NCBI RefSeq assembly: GCF_026342405.1
Contig: NZ_JAPEMU010000001.1
Coordinates: forward strand, 310,001 to 374,000
Direction: 5' to 3'
DNA: 64,000 nt
Origin: Kitasatospora sp. NBC_00240
GTDB taxonomy: Bacteria > Actinomycetota > Actinomycetes > Streptomycetales > Streptomycetaceae
The notes beneath the pieces were generated by a model, which was not told where the DNA came from, did no database searches, and saw only the letters and a list, made by a program, of their open reading frames with translations. Position numbers and translations under genes: made by a program. The first letter of the stretch is position 1. Each line of letters opens with the position of its first letter. This document shows, one piece after another, positions 27,425-36,358 of this stretch.

Positions 27425-28927
27425 ATGAGCACTCCCCCCGGGATCGCCCCCGCACCGGCGGCGGCCGACCCCGCCCCCGTCCCGCCCCGATCCCTGCGCG
27501 AGGCCTGGCCGGCCCTCGCCGGACTGTCGGCGGTGTTCTTGTTCGAGATGCTGGACAACTCGATCCTCAACGTCGCGCTGCCCACGATCGGACGCGAGCT
27601 GCACGCCTCCACGGTCGCGCTGCAGTGGGTGACCAACGCGTACGCGGTCACCTTCGGCGGGCTGATGCTCGTCCTCGGCGCGACGGCCGACCGGTTCGGC
27701 CGCCGACGGATCATGCTCATCGGCCTGGTGCTGCTCGGCACCGCGAGCCTGGCGACGGCCTTCGTCGGCACCGCCGAGCAACTGATCGCCGTCCGCGCAC
27801 TGACGGGCGTCGCGGCGGCGATGACCACGCCGGGCTCGATGGCGCTGGCCTTCCGGCTGTTCGAGGAGGACGGCCTGCGAGTCCGTGCGGCGACCCTGAT
27901 CTCGACCGTCGGCCTGATCGGTCTCGCGATCGGACCGACGGTCGGCGGCCTCGTGCTGACGATCGCCCCCTGGCAGGTCCTGCTGCTGGTGAACGTACCG
28001 ATCGCGGTGCTGGCGGTCGTCGGCGTGCGGGTCGGCATCACGGCGGACAACGCGTCCGACCTCCACCGCGACCCGGTGGACGTCCTCGGCGCCGCCCTGG
28101 GTACGGCGGCGATCGTGCTCGCCCTGGTCGCGCCCAGCCTGTTCGTCACCGAGGGCGCCGGATCCTGGCAGCCGTGGACGGCCACCGCCGGTGCAGCCGT
28201 CGCGGCGGTCCTCTTCCTGCTGCGCCAGCGCTCGGCGCGCCATCCGCTGCTCGACCTCGCACTCGTCGCCCGCCCCCTCGTTTCGAGCGGCCTGGCCTAC
28301 AAGGCCGCGGCCGGGCTGGCGACCGCCGGCCTCGGCTACCTGGTCACGCTGCAACTGCAGCTCGACCGGGGATGGCCGCCGGCGCTCGCCGCCGTCGGCA
28401 TGCTGCCGCAGGTCGTCGTCCTGGTCGCCGGGGGCGCGTTCGTCGATCCGTTCGTACGACGGGTCGGTCTCGACCGGGCCGCCCGGCTGAGCGCCACGGC
28501 GGTCGTGGCCGGGCTGGCCGTATACAGCCTGCTGGGCCGCTTCGGGTACCTCTGGGTGGCGATCGCCCTCGTGCTCGTGGCGGCCGGGATGCGGGTGCTC
28601 GGCGTGGTCGCCGGGGTCAACGTGCTGCGCGGCCTGCCGAAGAACCGGACCACGATCGGCGCGGCGCTCACCGACACCGCCGCCGAGGTCACCTCCGGCG
28701 CCGGCATCGCCGTCTGCGGCACCGTCCTCGCGGCGCTGTTCACCGGCGACCTCGCCACGTCGAACTGGAGCCCGCGACAGAGCGCGCAGTTCCAGGAGGC
28801 GGTCACCACCGCCGGCCTGCTGCTCACCGTCGCGGCCACGGCGCTCGTCGGCTGGGCGGTCCTGCGGACCCGGAACGCCGCGGGCGGCCGGGAGGGCAGG
28901 CCCGGCGCCGCCGCGACAGGCGAGTAG
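27425..28927 (+). CDS. MFS drug-efflux transporter (DHA2/EmrB-QacA type)
   Basis: The 500-residue inner-membrane proton antiporter has about 14 predicted helices. Motif C-like LFEMLDNSILNVALPTIGRE in helix 1, WVTNAYAVTFGGLMLVLGA, and motif A GATADRFGRRRIMLIG are visible. The ATG at 27425 is used (an adjacent TTG at 27422 is possible); AGGTGG at 27413-27418 is the ribosome site. It is divergent from and presumably repressed by the TetR gene. Substrates are probably hydrophobic toxins or antibiotics. Confidence 0.93.
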   Translation: MSTPPGIAPAPAAADPAPVPPRSLREAWPALAGLSAVFLFEMLDNSILNVALPTIGRELHASTVALQWVTNAYAVTFGGLMLVLGATADRFGRRRIMLIGLVLLGTASLATAFVGTAEQLIAVRALTGVAAAMTTPGSMALAFRLFEEDGLRVRAATLISTVGLIGLAIGPTVGGLVLTIAPWQVLLLVNVPIAVLAVVGVRVGITADNASDLHRDPVDVLGAALGTAAIVLALVAPSLFVTEGAGSWQPWTATAGAAVAAVLFLLRQRSARHPLLDLALVARPLVSSGLAYKAAAGLATAGLGYLVTLQLQLDRGWPPALAAVGMLPQVVVLVAGGAFVDPFVRRVGLDRAARLSATAVVAGLAVYSLLGRFGYLWVAIALVLVAAGMRVLGVVAGVNVLRGLPKNRTTIGAALTDTAAEVTSGAGIAVCGTVLAALFTGDLATSNWSPRQSAQFQEAVTTAGLLLTVAATALVGWAVLRTRNAAGGREGRPGAAATGE

Positions 28928-29075
28928 CCCGCGGCCGCGAACGGCCTTCGACGGGCGGGCCGCCGCCTCCTCGGCCGTCCCTCCCGGCTCACTTCGAGAG
29001 GCGGGCCGTCAGCCGCGCGGCGGTACTCGGTGGCCGATCGCGGTTCGGAAGCGCCGTTCGGGACAGACACTCCCC

Positions 29076-30098
29076 ATGGCATCCCCGTTCAGACCCGAGC
29101 ACCCGTCCCGCGGCCCCGAGGCGGCCGTCGGCACCGGCCCGTCACAGCGGGTGCGGCGCAAGGCCCCGGACACCCCCTCCGAGCTGTCCGCCCGGTCCTG
29201 GCGGGGCGTCCTGCTGCGCACCGGGCGGGAGTGCCTGGCGGACGAGCTGCCGGACCGGGCCGCCGCCCTCACGTACTACGGCGTACTGGCGGTCTTCCCC
29301 GCGCTGCTCGTCCTGGTCTCGCTGCTCGGCGTGATCGGCAGGTCGGCGACCGAGCGGATCCTCGACAGCCTGCAGGACCTCGCGCCGGGCCCGGCCCGGG
29401 AGATCCTGCGCGAGGCCGTCGACCAGCCGCAGGACGCCGGCCCCCCCGGCTCGGTCCTCGCCCTGCTGGGCCTGGCGGCCGCCGTCTGGGCCGCCTCCGG
29501 CTACGTGGGCGCCTTCATCCGCTCGGCCAACGCCGTCTACGACATCGCCGAGGGGCGCCCGGTCTGGAAGCTCACGCCGCTGCGGCTCGGGCTGACCGTG
29601 CTGCTGATGGTGCTGCTCGCGGCGAGCGCCGTCATCGTCGTCTTCACGGGACCGCTGGCGGACCGCGTCGGCCGGGCCGTGGGCATCGGCGCCACCGCGC
29701 TGACCGTCTGGACATTCGCCAAATGGCCCGTGCTGGTACTGCTCGTGGTACTGATGATCGCCCTGCTGTACTGGGCCGCGCCCAACGTGCGCGGGCGCGG
29801 CTTTCGCTGGGTCACGCCCGGCAGCGTGCTGTCGGTGCTGCTCTGGTTGGCCGCCTCCGCCGGGTTCGCCTTCTACGTGGCGAACTTCGGCTCCTACAAC
29901 CGGACGTACGGGACGCTCGCCGGGGTCGTGGTCTTCCTGGTCTGGCTCTGGCTCTCCAACTTCGCGATCCTGCTCGGGCTCCAGTTCGACGCCGAACTCT
30001 CCCGGGCCCGCGCCGTCGCCGGCGGCCTCCCCGAGGGCGAGGAGCCGTACGTGGCGCCGCGCGACACCAGCACCTGGCCGCTCGGCCCGAAACGCTGA
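29076..30098 (+). CDS. YihY/virulence factor BrkB family membrane protein
   Basis: The 340-residue protein has about six membrane helices and the family motifs ELPDRAAALTYYGVLAVFPA, SANAVYDIAEGRPVWKL and GTLAGVVVFLVWLWLSNFAI. The family is often misnamed ribonuclease BN; its real role is unresolved, with transport suggested. N- and C-terminal 45-residue tails are polar. It is monocistronic, with a strong terminator 41 bp downstream. Confidence 0.93.
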   Translation: MASPFRPEHPSRGPEAAVGTGPSQRVRRKAPDTPSELSARSWRGVLLRTGRECLADELPDRAAALTYYGVLAVFPALLVLVSLLGVIGRSATERILDSLQDLAPGPAREILREAVDQPQDAGPPGSVLALLGLAAAVWAASGYVGAFIRSANAVYDIAEGRPVWKLTPLRLGLTVLLMVLLAASAVIVVFTGPLADRVGRAVGIGATALTVWTFAKWPVLVLLVVLMIALLYWAAPNVRGRGFRWVTPGSVLSVLLWLAASAGFAFYVANFGSYNRTYGTLAGVVVFLVWLWLSNFAILLGLQFDAELSRARAVAGGLPEGEEPYVAPRDTSTWPLGPKR

Positions 30099-30139
30099 TC
30101 CCGGTCCCGGTGCCGGGCCGCCGGCCCCGCACGGCGAAA

Positions 30140-30176
30140 GGCCCGCCCCCGGGAGTGCGTCTCCCGGGGGCGGGCC
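30140..30176. terminator. Bidirectional hairpin terminator
   Basis: GGCCCGCCCCCGGGAG (30140-30155) pairs perfectly with CTCCCGGGGGCGGGCC (30161-30176) over TGCGT. It lies between the convergent yihY-like and etfA genes. Confidence 0.85.
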
Positions 30177-30209
30177 CGTGGCCGGCGGCAGGCGGCCGCC
30201 CGGCCGATG

Positions 30210-31172
30210 TCAGCCCTTGCGGCCGGCCGTCTCGGCGGTGAGCTGCGGCAGGACGGTGAAGAGGTCACCGACGACGCCGTAGTCGACCAGCTCGAAGATC
30301 GGGGCCTCCGGGTCCTTGTTGACCGCGACGATGGTCTTCGAGGTCTGCATACCGGCCCGGTGCTGGATCGCACCCGAGATGCCCGCCGCCACGTACAGCT
30401 GCGGCGAGACCTGCTTGCCGGTCTGCCCGACCTGGTTGGTGTGCGGGTACCAACCCGCGTCCACCGCGGCCCGCGAGGCACCCACCGCCGCACCCAGCGC
30501 GTCCGCCAGCTCCTCCACCACGCCGAAGCCCTCCGCCGCACCCACACCACGACCGCCCGACACCACGATCGCGGCCTCGGTCAGCTCCGGACGACCCGAG
30601 GACACCCGCGGCGTGCGCGAGGTCACCGTCGCCGCGTTGCCGGTGAACGCCACCGCCACACTCTCCACCGCACCGGCCGCCGGGGCCGCCTCGGGCGACG
30701 TGGAGTTCGGCTTCACCGTGATCACCGGCGTACCGTGCGACACCCGCGACCTCACCTGGAACGACGCCGCGAACACCGACTGCGTCGCCACCGGACCACC
30801 CTCACCGGCCTCCAGGTCCACCGCGTCCGTGATGATCCCCGAACCCAGCCGCAGCGCCACCCGGGCGGCGACCTCCTTGCCCTCGCCGGAAGAGGTCACC
30901 AGGACCGCGGCGGCACCGGCCGCCTTCGCGATCTGGGTCAGCGCGTCGACCTTCGGGACGACCAGCCGGTCGGTGAACTCGGCGCCGTCGGCGACGTAGA
31001 CCTTCGCGGCACCGAACTCGGCGGCCCTGGCGGCGATCGCGGCGGCATCGGCGCCGGCGCCGAGCACCACCGCCGACGGCTCGCCGATCCGGCGGGCCAG
31101 GGTCAGCAGTTCGAGGGCCGGCTTGCGGACCACGCCGTCGGCGTGGTCGACGAGGACGAGAATCTCACCCAT
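30210..31172 (-). CDS. etfA: Electron transfer flavoprotein alpha subunit
   Basis: The 320-residue FAD-binding subunit of the ETF heterodimer accepts electrons from acyl-CoA dehydrogenases and passes them on. The N-terminal domain (MGEILVLVDHADGVVRKPAL) and C-terminal FAD domain (RPELTEAAIVVSGGRGVG, YPHTNQVGQTGKQVSPQLY, GISGAIQHRAGMQTSKTIVA, VNKDPEAPIFELVDYGVVGD) are complete. It lies 44 bp downstream of etfB, forming an operon. Confidence 0.98.
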   Translation of the reverse strand: MGEILVLVDHADGVVRKPALELLTLARRIGEPSAVVLGAGADAAAIAARAAEFGAAKVYVADGAEFTDRLVVPKVDALTQIAKAAGAAAVLVTSSGEGKEVAARVALRLGSGIITDAVDLEAGEGGPVATQSVFAASFQVRSRVSHGTPVITVKPNSTSPEAAPAAGAVESVAVAFTGNAATVTSRTPRVSSGRPELTEAAIVVSGGRGVGAAEGFGVVEELADALGAAVGASRAAVDAGWYPHTNQVGQTGKQVSPQLYVAAGISGAIQHRAGMQTSKTIVAVNKDPEAPIFELVDYGVVGDLFTVLPQLTAETAGRKG

Positions 31173-31216
31173 GGTTCGTCTACTCCTGATCAGTGGTGGT
31201 TGTGCGGAACCGCGGG

Positions 31217-32002
31217 TCAGATGAACTTCTGCTCGGCGAGGTAGGCGGCGAGCGCCTTGCCGCCCTCACCCTCGTCCTTGACGACGATGCCGGCGGTGCG
31301 CGCCGGACGGGCCGTGACGGCCTCCACCGCGGTCCAGGCACCGGCCAGACCGACCTCCTCCGCGTCGATGCCCAGATCGTCCAGGTCGAAGGACTGCACC
31401 GGCTTCTTCTTCGCGGCCATGATCCCCTTGAACGAGGGGTAGCGGGCCTCCCCGGACTGGTCGGTCACCGACACGACCGCCGGCAGCTGCGCCTCGACCT
31501 GCTCGGTCGCGGCGTCGCCGTCGCGACGGCCCCTGACCGTGCCGCCCTCGACCGCGACCTCGGACAGCAGGGTGAGCTGCGGCACGCCCAGCCGCTCGGC
31601 GAGCAGCGCCGGCAGCACGCCCATCGTGCCGTCGGTGGAGGCCATGCCGCCCACCACCAGGTCGAAACCGGTCTGCTCCAACGCCTTCGCGATGATCGCC
31701 GAGGTACCGATCACGTCGGTGCCGTGGATGTCGTCGTCGTTCACGTGCACGGCCTTGTCAGCGCCCATCGACAGGGCCTTGCGCAGCGCGTCCTTCGCGT
31801 CGTCCGGGCCCACCGTCAGCACCGTCACCTCCGCGTCGCCGTGCGCCTCCGCGATCCGCAGCGCCTGCTCCACGCCGTACTCGTCCAACTCCGACAGGAG
31901 GCCGTCGACGCCCTCCCGGTCGGTGGTGTGGTCGTCCGCGAAGCGCCGGTCACCGGTCGCGTCGGGCACGTACTTCACACAGACAACGATCCTCAAGCTC
32001 AC
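31217..32002 (-). CDS. etfB: Electron transfer flavoprotein beta subunit
   Basis: The 261-residue AMP-binding partner of EtfA has the family N-terminus LRIVVCVKYVPDATG and the beta signature VEAQLPAVVSVTDQSGEARY plus PSFKGIMAAKKKPVQ. The GTG at 32002 follows CAGGAGA; the open frame reaches 32251 but the extra sequence is promoter DNA. It is first in the etfBA operon, with a leader of about 155 nt and an operator-laden promoter. It links to fatty-acid beta-oxidation or amino-acid catabolism. Confidence 0.98.
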   Translation of the reverse strand: MSLRIVVCVKYVPDATGDRRFADDHTTDREGVDGLLSELDEYGVEQALRIAEAHGDAEVTVLTVGPDDAKDALRKALSMGADKAVHVNDDDIHGTDVIGTSAIIAKALEQTGFDLVVGGMASTDGTMGVLPALLAERLGVPQLTLLSEVAVEGGTVRGRRDGDAATEQVEAQLPAVVSVTDQSGEARYPSFKGIMAAKKKPVQSFDLDDLGIDAEEVGLAGAWTAVEAVTARPARTAGIVVKDEGEGGKALAAYLAEQKFI

Positions 32003-32165
32003 GGCCTGTCTCCTGTGGCAGATGTCGGTCGGACTGTTCGGTCCCGCGGAGCGCGGGCCGCCGCCGCACGGGCCCCGCCACTTCGGCGGAGCGGCCGGGC
32101 CGCGGGAGGCGCGCCCGGCCTGTCGGCCCAGGGCCGGGTGGCCCGGCGGACGAACGCACCTCCGC

Positions 32166-32207
32166 AGAATATGGCACTCAGTACCCTCTGTAAAGGCACT
32201 GAGTGCC
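32166..32207 (-). promoter_or_regulatory. etfBA promoter with two operator copies
   Basis: On the minus strand TTTACA (32194-32189) is -35 and TATTCT (32171-32166) is -10, spacer exactly 17. The spacer is filled by one copy of a palindrome (plus strand GGCACTCAGTACC, 32173-32185). A second copy (GGCACTGAGTGCC, 32195-32207) abuts the -35. The arrangement predicts repression by a dimeric regulator. Confidence 0.8.
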
Positions 32208-32246
32208 ATCAAATGGGGGACATTCCACCCGCTCGGGCGCTCGTGC

Positions 32247-32259
32247 GGCACTGAGTACC
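32247..32259. promoter_or_regulatory. Third etf operator-like copy
   Basis: GGCACTGAGTACC matches the same GGCACT(C/G)AGT(A/G)CC consensus, 52 bp upstream of the second copy with respect to etfB. The 32003-32328 gap holds no gene besides these sites. Confidence 0.6.
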
Positions 32260-32328
32260 CGGCAACTGAGGCACTGGACTTCAGCCATTCGGATGCGGCC
32301 GGATGCCCACCAGGCGCCCGCCGGGGGC

Positions 32329-34767
32329 TCAGGGCAGGTTCTGCTCGGCCCAGATGATCTTGCCGGTATCGGTGTAGCGGGTGCCCCAGCGCCGGCAGAG
32401 CTGGGCCACCAGGAAGAGGCCCCGGCCGCCTTCGTCGGTGGTCCGGGCGTGACGCAGCCGGGGCGAGGTGCTGGTGCCGTCCGAGACCTCGCAGATCAGC
32501 ACCGACTCGTTGATCAGGCGCAGGGTGACGGGTGCCGAGCCGTAGCGGATGGCGTTGGTGACCAGCTCGCTGACCACCAGCTCGGTGGTGAAGACCAGGT
32601 CGTCCAGGCCCCAGGCGGCCAGCGCGCCGGCGGCAAGCAACCGGGCCTCGGCCACCACCACCGGGTCGCTCGGCAACTCCCAGGTGACGATCCGGTCCTC
32701 GGTGAGCCGGTGGGTGCGGGCCAGCAGCAGGACGGCGTCGTCGTCCGGCCCGTCCGGCAGCATGCTCGCGAGGATGTCCTCGCAGGCGTGCTCCAGGCCG
32801 GGCCGCGCGGCCTCCAGCACCCCGCGCAGCCGCTCGCCCGCCGCCGCGGGGCCCAGGCCCGCACCGGACACCAGGCCGTCGGTGAAGAGGGCCAGGACGG
32901 TGCCCTCCGGCAGGTCGAACTCCGCCGACTCGAAGGGCAGGGTGCCGACCCCGAGCGGGGGGCCGGGCGGCAGCTCGGCGAAGGTGACCCGGCCGTCCGG
33001 GGTGAGGATCGCCGGCGCCGGGTGGCCGGCCCGGGCCATCGTGCAGTGCCCGGTGGCCGGGTCGTGCACGATGTACAGGCAGGTGGCGCCCTGGGCGGTG
33101 GCGGCGGTCTCCGACCCCTCGGACTGCTCGGAGCGTTCGTCCACCAGGCGCAGCACCAGGTCGTCGAGGTGGGCGAGCAGTTCGTCGGGCGGCAGGTCCA
33201 TGTCGGCGAGGGTGTGCACCGCGGTGCGCAGCCGGCCCATCGCGGCGGCCGCGTTGATGCCGTGGCCGACCATGTCGCCGACGACCAGGGCGACCCGGGC
33301 CCCGGAGATCGGGAGCACGTCGAACCAGTCGCCGCCGGCGCTGCCGTCCGCGGCCGCCGGGAGGTAGCGGTAGGCGGCCTCGATGGCGGGCAGCGCCGGG
33401 AGGAACTGGGGCAGCAGGCTGCGCTGCAGGGTGAGGGCGGTGCGGTGCTCCCGGGTGTAGCGCCGGGCGTTGTCCAGGCAGACGGCGGCCCGCGAGACCA
33501 GTTCCTCGGCCAGGGCGAGGTCCTCGGACTCGAAGGGGTCGGACCCGCCCGAACGGATGAACACCGCCACGCCCAGCACCGTCCCCCGGGCCCGGACCGG
33601 GACGGCCATCAGGGAGTGCAGGTCCCAGGTCTGGCGGCTGGCGCCGCGGACGTGGTCCTCAGTCGTCCACGGCCGGCCCTGGAGCGAGGGCTCCAGCACG
33701 GCCCCCTCCTCGGCCAGGCACCGGATCATCGGGGAGGAGGCCGGGTACCCCGGGTCCTCGCCGATGCGGACGACCGCCTCGGGGGTGCCGGTCCGGACCG
33801 ACAGGTGGGCCATCCGGCGCAGCGGCGGCGGGCCGGACCGGCCCGGCGGGCCCGGTTCGTCGCCCTGGAGCACCGGGTCCAGCAGGTCGACCAGCGCCAG
33901 GTCGGCGAGGCCGGGCACGGCGACCTCGGTCAGCTCCCGGGCGGTGGCCTCCAGGTCGAGGGTGGTCCCGATCCGGGTGCCCGATTCGGTGAGCAGCGTC
34001 AGCCGCTCCCGGGTACGCCAGCGGTCGGTGATGTCGACGCTGATGTAGCAGACGCCCAGCACCCGGCCGTCGTCGTCGTCCAGGCGCAGGATCGAGGTCG
34101 AGAAGGCGTGCTCGCGCCCGGGGTCGATCGGGACGTAGCCGCGGTACTCGAAGTTCAGCACCGGCCGGCCGGTGTCCAGGACGGACCGGAGCTGGCGCTC
34201 CACCTGGAACGGGGAGAGCTTCGGCAGCACGTCGCGCATCCGCCGACCGAGCCGCTGCTCCAGGCTGACCCCGGCCATCCGCTCCAGCGTGCCGTTGGTC
34301 CAGACGTAGCGCAGCTGGGTGTCGAGGACGGCGATGCCGTAGGGCGAGCGGGTGAGGAAGCGCTCCAGGACGGAGTGGCTGGCACGCCACCAGGGGGCGC
34401 GGCCCAGGTCGATGGCGGTCAGGTGCCAGCGGCGGGCGCCCGAGATGTCGTTCAGCGCGGTGGCCTGCACGCCGAGGGTGAGCACCTGCCCGTCCCGGTG
34501 GACGACCCGGATCACGGCGCCGCTGCTGAGGCCGGCCGCGGAGCGCTCGGCGCCGCCGCGCGGCGGCAGGACGTCCGCCTGCTCGGGTGCGAGCAGGGCG
34601 CTGACGGGCCGGCCGAGCACCTGCTCGGGCCCCACGCCCAGCAGCCGGGTGGCCTCGTCCGACCACCCCACCACCGCCCCCTGCTCGTCCACGACGGCGG
34701 TGGCGGTCGGCATCAGGTCGAACGGAACGGCTCGGCCGGTGCCGGCGCGGCTGTCCGAGACGGGCAT
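32329..34767 (-). CDS. PAS-PAS-GAF-SpoIIE-HATPase signalling protein
   Basis: The 812-residue soluble protein has PAS (about 20-115), PAS (about 130-255; FLTRSPYGIAVLDTQLRYVW), one GAF (about 270-440), SpoIIE phosphatase (about 450-660; GGDWFDVLPI, GDMVGHGINAAAAMG, LFTDGLVSG, DDAVLLLART) and a C-terminal anti-sigma-type HATPase (about 670-805; VVSELVTNAIRYGSAPVTLR, DEGGRGLFLVAQL). The ATG at 34767 has GGAGGG upstream. It is a shorter relative of the 9950-13663 protein, with one rather than three GAF domains. It likely controls an anti-anti-sigma partner; the signal is unknown. Confidence 0.9.
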   Translation of the reverse strand: MPVSDSRAGTGRAVPFDLMPTATAVVDEQGAVVGWSDEATRLLGVGPEQVLGRPVSALLAPEQADVLPPRGGAERSAAGLSSGAVIRVVHRDGQVLTLGVQATALNDISGARRWHLTAIDLGRAPWWRASHSVLERFLTRSPYGIAVLDTQLRYVWTNGTLERMAGVSLEQRLGRRMRDVLPKLSPFQVERQLRSVLDTGRPVLNFEYRGYVPIDPGREHAFSTSILRLDDDDGRVLGVCYISVDITDRWRTRERLTLLTESGTRIGTTLDLEATARELTEVAVPGLADLALVDLLDPVLQGDEPGPPGRSGPPPLRRMAHLSVRTGTPEAVVRIGEDPGYPASSPMIRCLAEEGAVLEPSLQGRPWTTEDHVRGASRQTWDLHSLMAVPVRARGTVLGVAVFIRSGGSDPFESEDLALAEELVSRAAVCLDNARRYTREHRTALTLQRSLLPQFLPALPAIEAAYRYLPAAADGSAGGDWFDVLPISGARVALVVGDMVGHGINAAAAMGRLRTAVHTLADMDLPPDELLAHLDDLVLRLVDERSEQSEGSETAATAQGATCLYIVHDPATGHCTMARAGHPAPAILTPDGRVTFAELPPGPPLGVGTLPFESAEFDLPEGTVLALFTDGLVSGAGLGPAAAGERLRGVLEAARPGLEHACEDILASMLPDGPDDDAVLLLARTHRLTEDRIVTWELPSDPVVVAEARLLAAGALAAWGLDDLVFTTELVVSELVTNAIRYGSAPVTLRLINESVLICEVSDGTSTSPRLRHARTTDEGGRGLFLVAQLCRRWGTRYTDTGKIIWAEQNLP

Positions 34768-34909
34768 GTGCGGGACCCTCCTGCAGGGGTACGCGCTCCA
34801 TACTCCTCCGCCGCCCTGGGGCCTGCCACCGCGTACCGGCCGGGTCGCGGCGGGCACGGCCGGCCCGGGGCGGGCACCGCGGCGGCGGTGTCCGCCCGGG
34901 CGCACCGGG

Positions 34910-35346
34910 TCAGGCGCCCGCCTCGCCCGGGGTGAGCCGCAGGGTGATCAGCTGGAAGGGGCGCAGGCGTACCCGCAGGCCGTCGCTCCCCCGGACCAGG
35001 GCGCCGCTGTCCTCGCCCGGGCGCTCCAGCAGGTCGCACTCCCGCACCGCGGTGGGGGTGAAGGAGGTGCCGAGCCGGCCCTGGGCCCGGCCGCCGGCGG
35101 CCTCGTACAGCCGGACGACCACGTCGCCGCTGCCGTCGTCGGCCGGCTTGAGGGCGCTGAGCACGATCGCGTCGTTGTCCAGGCGGACCAGCGGCTCCAC
35201 GTCGGCACTGCCGGGCACCCGCCGTTCGGGGAGGCTGATCCGGTAGCCCTCGCGGACGGCGTCGCCACTCCCGGCGCCGGGGACGAGGGCGTGCCGGAAC
35301 CGGTGGACGCCCTGGTCGGTGTGCGGGTCGGGGAACCGGGGCGCGC
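34910..35346 (-). pseudogene. C-terminal remnant of a GH38 alpha-mannosidase
   Basis: The frame reads RFPDPHTDQGVHRFRHAL, then VRLDNDAIVLSALKPADDG, VVVRLYEAAGGRAQGRL and RLRPFQLITLRL. These are C-terminal beta-domain motifs of GH38 mannosidases. About 145 residues remain, the catalytic N-terminal part is gone, and the frame ends abruptly at about 35346 where the opposite-strand remnant begins. An intact GH38 gene lies 2.5 kb away. Too short to be active. Confidence 0.8.
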
Positions 35347-36035
35347 GCCTACGAGGACGGCTCCTCGCTGCGGCTGACCGGCCGGACGGACGCCGTCAAC
35401 ACCGTGCGGCTCTACCGGACCAGGCTTCCGGTGGCAGCGGACAGCAAGCTCTCGCTGGTGCTGAAGACCCCGGCCGCCGGGGCCGCCAACCTCAAGGCGG
35501 CGGTCTCCTTCACGGACGCGCCGGCCTCCTTCACCGCCCTGGACCTGGGCGCGACCGCGAGCGGCGACCGGGAGCGCAAGACCCTCGGCCTGTCCGCCTT
35601 CCAGGGCCGCACCGTCGCCCGGATCGGCCTGCAGGCCGCCGGGTCGGCCACCGCCCACGACCTGAGGACAGGTCAGATCGCTTTCTACGACGGGACGGTG
35701 GACGCGGCGTCCGCCCCGCCGGGCTCACCGTGCTCGGCAGCTCCGACGTCTCGGCCACCCGCAAGTCGCTGCGGCTCACCTGGACCGCCTCGGCGGCCGG
35801 GCAGGTGCACCACTACGAGGTGTACCGCCGCAACGCCGACGGGAGCAGGAGCTTCCTGGGGGCGACGCCCGACGACGCCTGGTTCGTCCCGCGACCGGAC
35901 CGGGCCGGCACCGCGGCCGCCACCGACCACCCGATGGACGTGACCGCGCGGTACGTCCGACTGGTGATCACCAGGCCGACCCGGACCGCCGACCCGGCGG
36001 CCCGGATCTACGAGTTCGAGGCCTGGGGCACGTAG
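35341..36035 (+). pseudogene. C-terminal remnant of a GH85-like endo-beta-N-acetylglucosaminidase
   Basis: From about 35347 the frame reads AYEDGSSLRLTGRTDAVNTV and LYRTRLPVAADSKLSLVLKT, which resembles the galactose-binding module after the GH85 barrel. After a frameshift near 35705-35720 it continues as GLTVLGSSDVSATRKSLRLT, an FN3-like segment (VHHYEVYRRNADGSRSFLGA) and a discoidin-like end (TARYVRLVITRPTRTADPAA). The catalytic barrel and start are missing. A terminator follows. The family call is from memory of motif shape, so moderate confidence. Confidence 0.65.
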
Positions 36036-36073
36036 GCCTCGGAACCGAGTGGGAGATCCCGGTGACGGGCCCG

Positions 36074-36113
36074 GCGCGGAGCCGGTCGCCGGGCCGGGCG
36101 ACCGGCTCCGCGC
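36074..36113 (+). terminator. Hairpin terminator after the GH85-like remnant
   Basis: GCGCGGAGCCGGTCGCC (36074-36090) pairs perfectly with GGCGACCGGCTCCGCGC (36097-36113) over GGGCCG, a 17-bp stem. Confidence 0.8.
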
Positions 36114-36135
36114 GACCTGTCTGACGCGGGCATCG

Positions 36136-36149
36136 CTAAACCGGTCCAG
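36136..36149. promoter_or_regulatory. Putative LacI operator upstream of the regulator
   Basis: CTAAACCGGTCCAG is an imperfect palindrome with a central CCGG, similar to the perfect CTAAAGCGCTTTAG site at 37386. It lies about 210 bp upstream of the LacI start and would allow autoregulation. The rest of 36114-36358 shows no gene. Confidence 0.55.
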
Positions 36150-36358
36150 CAGTTCGGCCGACCCCGGCCACGGCTAGACTCCGGCCTCGAAGGACCCACC
36201 GCGCGAGCACCCGGCCGCCCGGGCCGCCGGCTCGGCCGGGCCCCGGCAGGCCGCCGGTCCGGACAGCCCGGCGCCGCGGTCCGCGGGTCCGGACACTCCG
36301 TCGGCGGGCACCTCGCGCCGACCGTACGCAGCTGGGCCGCAGACAGGAGTCACACCTC

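Noticed and set aside
34910..36035. An inversion breakpoint between the GH38 and GH85 remnants
   Set aside because: An inversion is not needed; a deletion in a head-to-head pair gives the same arrangement in one step.
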